From an uncultured Odoribacter sp. (GTDB lineage Bacteria; Bacteroidota; Bacteroidia; Bacteroidales; Marinifilaceae), in assembly GCA_934725835.1 (NCBI GenBank), contig CAKVCR010000061.1, forward strand, positions 1 to 12,103: DNA of 12,103 nucleotides, written 5' to 3'. The translations under genes were made by a program, and so were the position numbers. Below the pieces are notes generated by a model. It was given only the letters and a program-made list of their open reading frames with translations. It was not told the DNA's origin and did no database searches. Every line of letters begins with the position of its first letter. Within the stretch, counting starts at the first letter, position 1. Positions 8,333 through 12,103 of the stretch are shown piece by piece.

Positions 8333-8375
8333 AATTAAGAATAACGTGTTAAATTTATTATTTTCATTCTTAATT
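8333..8375. repeat. Inverted repeat between divergent promoters, possible operator
   Basis: AATTAAGAAT (8333-8342) and its exact reverse complement ATTCTTAATT (8366-8375) are separated by 23 bases. The left arm lies just upstream of the M3-peptidase -7 box and the right arm ends two bases before the TTG -33 element of the small ORF (8378-8380). This position could let one dimeric regulator affect both directions. Because the arms are AT-only except for one G/C each, a chance match is possible. Confidence 0.35.
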
Positions 8376-8377
8376 TC

Positions 8378-8408
8378 TTGTTAATATGAAAAGAGTTTCG
8401 TAACTTTA
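8378..8408 (+). promoter_or_regulatory. Predicted sigma-AB promoter for the 51-aa ORF
   Basis: TTG (8378-8380), a 20-base spacer, then TAACTTTA (8401-8408), which matches TAnnTTTG at all but the last base. The predicted start near 8415 would give a leader of about 40 bases before the ATG at 8455. A 7-base inverted repeat, AGAGTTT (8392-8398) and AAACTCT (8421-8427), flanks the -7 box. Confidence 0.5.
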
Positions 8409-8454
8409 ATAAGGAAAAATAAACTCTGTCATTTACAGAATAAATCTTAAGGCC

Positions 8455-8610
8455 ATGAAAGCAAGAATGAACCAATTAGTAATCCAGATTCTGTTAGTGG
8501 TTATCATTACTGTAATTGTAACATACACATGCGTTAACTTAGCAGAATTGGTAGATAAGTTTTCCGACGCAGTATTCAATGTATTGACGAGAGGAAATGT
8601 AAGTTATTAA
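8455..8610 (+). CDS. Unrecognised 51-residue single-pass membrane protein
   Basis: This short ORF (ATG 8455, TAA 8608-8610) lies in the 461-bp gap between the two peptidase genes. The basic start MKARMNQ is followed by a strongly hydrophobic segment, about residues 8-28, rich in Ile, Val and Leu, with one Cys at 26. The tail from about 29 (NLAELVDKFSDAVFNVL) could form an amphipathic helix. The positive-inside pattern predicts a cytoplasmic N-terminus. A promoter-like pair lies upstream (8378-8408), and no hairpin terminator follows before the pepO promoter, so some transcripts could continue into the M13 gene. I recognise no family. It could be a small regulator or partner of a membrane complex, a type I toxin-like peptide, or a chance ORF. 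The well-formed membrane segment and the promoter argue against chance. Confidence 0.6.
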   Translation: MKARMNQLVIQILLVVIITVIVTYTCVNLAELVDKFSDAVFNVLTRGNVSY

Positions 8611-8632
8611 CGATATGGTTTTGTGTGTCATA

Positions 8633-8738
8633 ACAGATTAATATTGATGCCTGAAAAGTATATTTTCATTTGTCTCCATGTGTACCTTTCGTTATATTTG
8701 CCGCACTTTTCAGTCAACTTGAAAAGCAATTAATCTGT
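8633..8738. repeat. Nested inverted repeats around the pepO promoter
   Basis: ACAGATTAAT (8633-8642) is the exact reverse complement of ATTAATCTGT (8729-8738). Inside this pair, CTGAAAAGT (8651-8659) is the exact reverse complement of ACTTTTCAG (8705-8713). The latter can also pair locally: CTTTTCA (8706-8712) with TGAAAAG (8720-8726) around a 7-base loop. The two pairings of 8706-8712 exclude each other. The promoter of the M13 gene sits within the structure. Confidence 0.45.
8669..8700 (+). promoter_or_regulatory. Predicted sigma-AB promoter for pepO
   Basis: TTTG (8669-8672), a 20-base spacer and TATATTTG (8693-8700) match both parts of the Bacteroidota promoter consensus; it is the best promoter in the window. 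Transcription would start near 8707, giving a leader of about 50 bases that begins with the hairpin arm CTTTTCA. Confidence 0.75.
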
Positions 8739-8755
8739 AAAAATATAGTATTTTT

Positions 8756-10789
8756 ATGAACACAAAATTTTATTTATCGGTAGTTGCTCTCGCTTTGGTT
8801 GTTGTGGCATGTAATGGCAAAAAAAGCAACCAATTATCGGGAGGTATTGACGTATCCAATTTGGATAAAACAGTTGCACCATGTGCTGATTTTTATCAGT
8901 ATGCTTGTGGCGGTTGGATGAAAGCACATCCTTTAACAGATGAGTACGGGCGTTTCGGTACAATGGATTTGTTAGGCGAAAACAATAATTCTCAAATGAG
9001 AGGCCTGATTGAAGGAGTGGCTGGTCAGCAGTTCGAACCTGGTAGTGTGGGGCAAAAAATTGGCGACTTGTACAAAATGGCAATGGATAGCACCAAATTG
9101 AATGCGGAAGGTGTCACACCCATAAAACCGTTACTTGAACGGATAAGGGGAGTGAAAAGTAATGCAGAATTGTCCGCATTGGTAGCTCAGATGACCAGAG
9201 AAGGTCTATCTCCATATTTTTCAGTATTTGTAAGTGCTGATGATATGAATAGTAGTATGAATATTGTCCAGACTTATCAGGGTGGTTTAGGTTTAAGAAA
9301 CCGCGACTATTATTTGGCTGATGATGAGAATAATGCGACTATTCGAGCAAAATACGAAGGACACATGGTGAAAATGTTCCGGTTGGCAGGTTGGGAAGAA
9401 AAAGAAGCACAGAAAGCAGCTGCTGACGTTATGAAAGTGGAAACTAAATTAGCGAAAGCTTCTTATGATATGATTAAGATGCGCGACCCACATGCTAACT
9501 ATCATAAAATGTCTGTAGTTGAGTTGAAAAAGCAAATTTCAGGAATTGATTGGGATACATATTTCAGCGTATTAGGTCTTAAGGACTTGGCAGAATTGAA
9601 TGTAGGGCAGCCGGAACAATTGCAGGAAGTGGCAAATCAGATTTCAAAAGGTAATCTTGATGAACAAAAATCTTATTTGCAATGGAAGGTAGTTGATGCT
9701 GCAGCAGCCTATTTGAGTGATGATTTTGTTGTAGAGGATTTTGAATTCAACGGTAAGGTAATCTCTGGAACCAAGGAGATGAAGCCTCGTTGGAAAAGAG
9801 CTGTTTCAACGGTAGATGGAGCAATGGGTGAAGCTGTCGGACAAATGTACGTAGAGAAATATTTCCCTGCAGCAGCTAAAGAGCGTATGGTAAAATTGGT
9901 GGGAAACCTACAGAAAGCACTGGGTGAACGTATCCAAAAATTAACTTGGATGAGTGACGAGACGAAACAAAAGGCCCAAGAAAAATTAGATGCTATTTAT
10001 GTGAAAGTGGGTTATCCTGATACATGGCGGGATTATTCCGGTTTAGAGATCAAAAACGATTCTTATTGGAATAATATTTTGAGATCCAATATGTTTGATT
10101 ATGACTATATGTTGGCAAAAGCAGGTAAGCCGGTAGATAAAAATGAGTGGTTGATGACACCGCAAACCGTTAATGCCTACTATAATCCGACAACGAATGA
10201 AATCTGTTTCCCTGCAGGTATTCTGCAATATCCGTTCTTTGATATGAATGCTGATGATGCATTCAATTATGGGGCTATCGGTGTTGTTATCGGTCATGAA
10301 ATGACCCATGGTTTTGACGATCAAGGTCGTTTGTATGATAAAGATGGAAACTTAAAAGAATGGTGGACTGCAGAAGATGCCAAGAATTTTGAAGAGCGGG
10401 CGCAGGTATTGGTTGATTGGTTTGATAAAATAGAGGTGTTACCGGGATTGAATGCGAATGGCAAATTGACTTTGGGCGAAAACATTGCTGATTATGGTGG
10501 CTTGCAGATTGCATTCCAAGCTTTTCATAATGCAACAAAAGATGCTCCATTGGGTGAGGTAGATGGCTTCACTCCTGAACAGCGTTTTTATTTGTCGTAT
10601 GCAAATGTATGGGCTGGTAATATCCGTGATGAGCAAATTCGTTATTTGACTCAGATGGATGTCCACTCTCTGGGACGTTGGAGAGTAAATGGAACTTTGC
10701 CACACATCAACGGTTGGAACGAAGCTTTTGGTGTAAAAGAAGGAGACCCGATGTATTTGGCGCCGGATAAAAGAGCTGAGATTTGGTAA
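8756..10789 (+). CDS. pepO: M13 family metallopeptidase, PepO/neprilysin-type lipoprotein
   Basis: This 677-residue zinc endopeptidase belongs to the neprilysin family (M13), which cuts peptides and oligopeptides. The zinc site is HEMTH (514-518) with catalytic Glu515; the third ligand is Glu575 in GENIADYGG (574-582), whose Asp579 is the conserved supporting Asp. NAYYNP (473-478) is the substrate-binding NAYY motif, and RVNG (643-646) is the conserved Arg region near the C-terminus. The N-terminal M13 signature PCADFYQYACGGW is at 42-54. The protein ends EIW, where many relatives end with a Cys-x-x-Trp. The signal peptide ends VVAC (Cys19), predicting a lipoprotein anchored in the envelope. 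Length is normal for the family. It has its own strong promoter and is followed by a hairpin terminator. Together with the M3 peptidase across the divergent region it suggests extracytoplasmic peptide breakdown. Confidence 0.95.
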   Translation: MNTKFYLSVVALALVVVACNGKKSNQLSGGIDVSNLDKTVAPCADFYQYACGGWMKAHPLTDEYGRFGTMDLLGENNNSQMRGLIEGVAGQQFEPGSVGQKIGDLYKMAMDSTKLNAEGVTPIKPLLERIRGVKSNAELSALVAQMTREGLSPYFSVFVSADDMNSSMNIVQTYQGGLGLRNRDYYLADDENNATIRAKYEGHMVKMFRLAGWEEKEAQKAAADVMKVETKLAKASYDMIKMRDPHANYHKMSVVELKKQISGIDWDTYFSVLGLKDLAELNVGQPEQLQEVANQISKGNLDEQKSYLQWKVVDAAAAYLSDDFVVEDFEFNGKVISGTKEMKPRWKRAVSTVDGAMGEAVGQMYVEKYFPAAAKERMVKLVGNLQKALGERIQKLTWMSDETKQKAQEKLDAIYVKVGYPDTWRDYSGLEIKNDSYWNNILRSNMFDYDYMLAKAGKPVDKNEWLMTPQTVNAYYNPTTNEICFPAGILQYPFFDMNADDAFNYGAIGVVIGHEMTHGFDDQGRLYDKDGNLKEWWTAEDAKNFEERAQVLVDWFDKIEVLPGLNANGKLTLGENIADYGGLQIAFQAFHNATKDAPLGEVDGFTPEQRFYLSYANVWAGNIRDEQIRYLTQMDVHSLGRWRVNGTLPHINGWNEAFGVKEGDPMYLAPDKRAEIW

Positions 10790-10802
10790 ATTATCCCTAT
10801 AA

Positions 10803-10853
10803 CATAATAAAACCCCGAACGTGTAATTAATGCCTGTTCGGGGTTTTATTATG
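10803..10853. terminator. Two-way hairpin terminator between pepO and the TPR gene
   Basis: Eighteen-base arms (10803-10820 and 10836-10853) are perfectly complementary around a 15-base loop. The GC core CCCCGAAC/GTTCGGGG is flanked by an A-run on the left and a T-run on the right, giving a U-tract in either direction. It lies 13 bases after the pepO stop and 23 bases after the convergent TPR gene's stop. Confidence 0.92.
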
Positions 10854-10876
10854 ATTGATTCCGTATCTGCTGAAAC

Positions 10877-11527
10877 CTATCGTGCGTAGCGTTTTAAATA
10901 TGCTGCAGCACTGGTTACTCCCAATTCTACTGCTTTGCGCCAATCTTTGATAGCTTCAGCGCGTTTGCCTATTTTGAAGAGAGCAATGCCTCGGTTAGCA
11001 TAAATAGCTCCATTCTCTTGATTAAGTTTTAAAGCGTAATTATAGTCTTCAATAGCTTGGGTATACTGATTCTGCTTCAAGTAGCAACTGGCGCGATTTT
11101 GATAATAGGCATACACCAACTCAAAGTCTTCGCCATTTTGTTTTGAATATTTGATTGCATTTGAATACTCTTGTATGGCCTTGGACAAATTGTTTTCGTT
11201 TTGGTAAATGTTCCCTAAGTAATAGCACAATTCATCGTCCTCTTTGAAAATTTCTTTCGCTTTGATGAGATAGGATTTCAATATCGAAATTTGATTTGTA
11301 TATGAACATGCAGTATTAAGCGACATATATGCCTCTCGTTGTTTGGGGTTCAAGCGAATCGAAGCAATTAATTTCTGTACGGCAGTTTCATAGTTACCCT
11401 CTTCAATATCATGATTTGCATCATTGAGTAATTCGATAGGGCGGTTGATTGCAGCTAAATCTGCTTGTCCGAATGTAGTTGTGCATATGCTTGCTACAAA
11501 TGATAGAATGAGTCCGAATTTTTTCAT
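10877..11527 (-). CDS. Exported tetratricopeptide-repeat protein
   Basis: This 216-residue protein has a signal peptide (MKKFGLILSFVASIC onward, likely cleaved near FGQA at 19-22), so it should be periplasmic. The rest is almost entirely helical TPR repeats, about five: near 34-62, 65-95, 98-130, 137-170 and 173-205. The clearest are AIEDYNYALKLN (158-169) and AIKDWRKAVELG (192-203), with the family's small residues and terminal Asn or Pro; EEGNYETAVQKL (42-53) marks the first. TPR proteins are scaffolds for protein binding and have no enzymatic role of their own. The gene has its own predicted promoter (11578-11607) and converges on pepO, so it is probably a separate unit. The partner protein cannot be inferred. 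Confidence 0.88.
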   Translation of the reverse strand: MKKFGLILSFVASICTTTFGQADLAAINRPIELLNDANHDIEEGNYETAVQKLIASIRLNPKQREAYMSLNTACSYTNQISILKSYLIKAKEIFKEDDELCYYLGNIYQNENNLSKAIQEYSNAIKYSKQNGEDFELVYAYYQNRASCYLKQNQYTQAIEDYNYALKLNQENGAIYANRGIALFKIGKRAEAIKDWRKAVELGVTSAAAYLKRYAR

Positions 11528-11577
11528 TGCTAGTTGTTGTTTGTAGTATTACCCTTTATATTTATTTTTCCCAATAG

Positions 11578-11607
11578 CAAATATAGGTATTTTTAATTTA
11601 ATGCAAA
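11578..11607 (-). promoter_or_regulatory. Predicted sigma-AB promoter for the TPR gene
   Basis: On the minus strand TTTG (11607-11604) is followed after 18 bases by TATATTTG (11585-11578). The -7 box is an exact consensus match; the spacer is slightly short. The leader would be about 45 bases. The promoter lies between the upstream terminator and the TPR start. Confidence 0.6.
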
Positions 11608-11669
11608 AATATTGTATTAAAATGCAATATGTATAGTTGCAAATTTAACATTTGACTTTCAAATCGCAT

Positions 11670-11705
11670 AAAAAATCCCGATGTAATGACGCATCGGGAT
11701 TTTTT
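11670..11705 (-). terminator. Hairpin terminator of the GLUG-repeat gene
   Basis: Fourteen-base complementary arms (11670-11683 and 11692-11705) with an 8-base loop contain the core ATCCCGATG/CATCGGGAT. In the minus-strand transcript the stem ends in six U residues. It begins 17 bases after the stop codon at 11722-11724 and should insulate the TPR gene downstream. The sequence could also work in the plus direction, but no plus-strand gene precedes it. Confidence 0.88.
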
Positions 11706-11721
11706 GAAGACAGTACAAATG

Positions 11722-12103
11722 TTAGTTGCTTTGTGTTATATGACCATCAGTACAGTTAGCTAGGGTTTTATTTCCAATATAGTAATTGGACTGTGCAGGG
11801 GAAATACTTTCTCCATTTGCGCCCTTGATAATGACACCTGTAGCTGTAGAGCAGCAAGTATAAATATAGCTCGTTCCATATATATAACCGACATAGCTTC
11901 CCACGTAAATATTTGTATTATTGGGAGAGTCTGTAACGACTGAGACATTACCTGCATTATGACATTGATGTACTTTATAAGTTATATTGCCAATCTTGCC
12001 GATTAAACCTCCGGTATAGGATAGAAGATTGCCGCTGGCATTACCGAAAACTTCACCATGATTGGAGCAATTATATAATTCACTTTCACTCATTATATTT
12101 CCA
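11722..12103 (-). CDS. GLUG-type repeat protein, C-terminal fragment (5' end outside window)
   Basis: Only the last 127 or so codons are visible. An ATG at 12093 is open, but the frame continues to the edge (GNI just before it), so the true start is outside. The sequence contains degenerate GLUG-like repeat units: YNCSNHGEV then GGLIGKIGN, and QCHNAGNVSVV then YVGSYVGYI. These match the pattern of a Cys-x-Asn-x-Gly-x-Val strand followed by a GG(L/V)(I/V)G turn found in Bacteroidota surface proteins with many such repeats. Repeats of this sort usually form a beta-rich, often parallel solenoid. The end (GHITQSN) shows no type IX secretion C-terminal domain or LPXTG-like anchor, so any surface signal must lie in the missing N-terminus. 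A terminator follows at 11670-11705. Function is unknown, possibly adhesion or surface interaction, as judged from the family only. Confidence 0.7.
   Translation of the reverse strand, partial: GNIMSESELYNCSNHGEVFGNASGNLLSYTGGLIGKIGNITYKVHQCHNAGNVSVVTDSPNNTNIYVGSYVGYIYGTSYIYTCCSTATGVIIKGANGESISPAQSNYYIGNKTLANCTDGHITQSN

Noticed and set aside
12091..12093. ATG as the start of the GLUG-type gene
   Set aside because: The frame continues to the window edge without a stop, and the ATG falls inside a repeat unit.
1..12103. Mobile element, phage island, CRISPR array or tRNA gene
   Set aside because: No transposase, integrase, regularly spaced direct repeats, target-site duplications or cloverleaf were seen; composition is even.

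Overview
The window looks like chromosomal DNA from a member of the Bacteroidales (Bacteroidota), of the Bacteroides/Parabacteroides type; the genus is not established. The signs are moderate-to-low GC, short AT-rich leaders mostly without Shine-Dalgarno sequences, and repeated matches to the Bacteroidota sigma-AB -7 box (TAnnTTTG), several with a TTG/TTTG about 18-20 bases upstream. The gene families also fit: a lipoprotein ApbE, an Omp85-superfamily protein, a short-form adenylate kinase without the long LID, M3 and M13 lipoprotein peptidases, and a GLUG-repeat protein. I see no insertion sequence, phage gene, tRNA, rRNA or CRISPR array.

Layout. At the left edge (2-2979, + strand) is an ApbE-type FAD:protein FMN transferase whose start lies outside the window. 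An Omp85/BamA-superfamily outer-membrane protein follows 35 bp later, probably in the same transcript. A bifunctional class A penicillin-binding protein (5380-3023, - strand) runs toward this pair. It is divergent from a stand-alone adenylate kinase (5523-6107, + strand). A perfect 38-bp palindrome, probably a two-way terminator, separates adk from a lipoprotein M3 peptidyl-dipeptidase (8294-6192, - strand). The 461-bp gap to the next large gene holds a short unrecognised membrane-protein ORF of 51 codons (8455-8610), divergent promoters and inverted repeats. An M13 (PepO/neprilysin-type) lipoprotein metallopeptidase follows (8756-10789, + strand). A second two-way terminator separates it from an exported TPR protein (11527-10877, - strand). 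At the right edge a GLUG-type repeat protein (- strand) runs off the window, with its own terminator.

Function. Almost every product is predicted to act in the cell envelope: flavinylation of exported proteins, outer-membrane assembly or transport, peptidoglycan synthesis, and peptide breakdown by two zinc peptidases in a head-to-head arrangement. Adenylate kinase is the only clear cytoplasmic enzyme. Most of the window is ordinary core genome. The least explained part is 8295-8755, with the small membrane protein and the structured regulatory DNA between the two peptidase genes.
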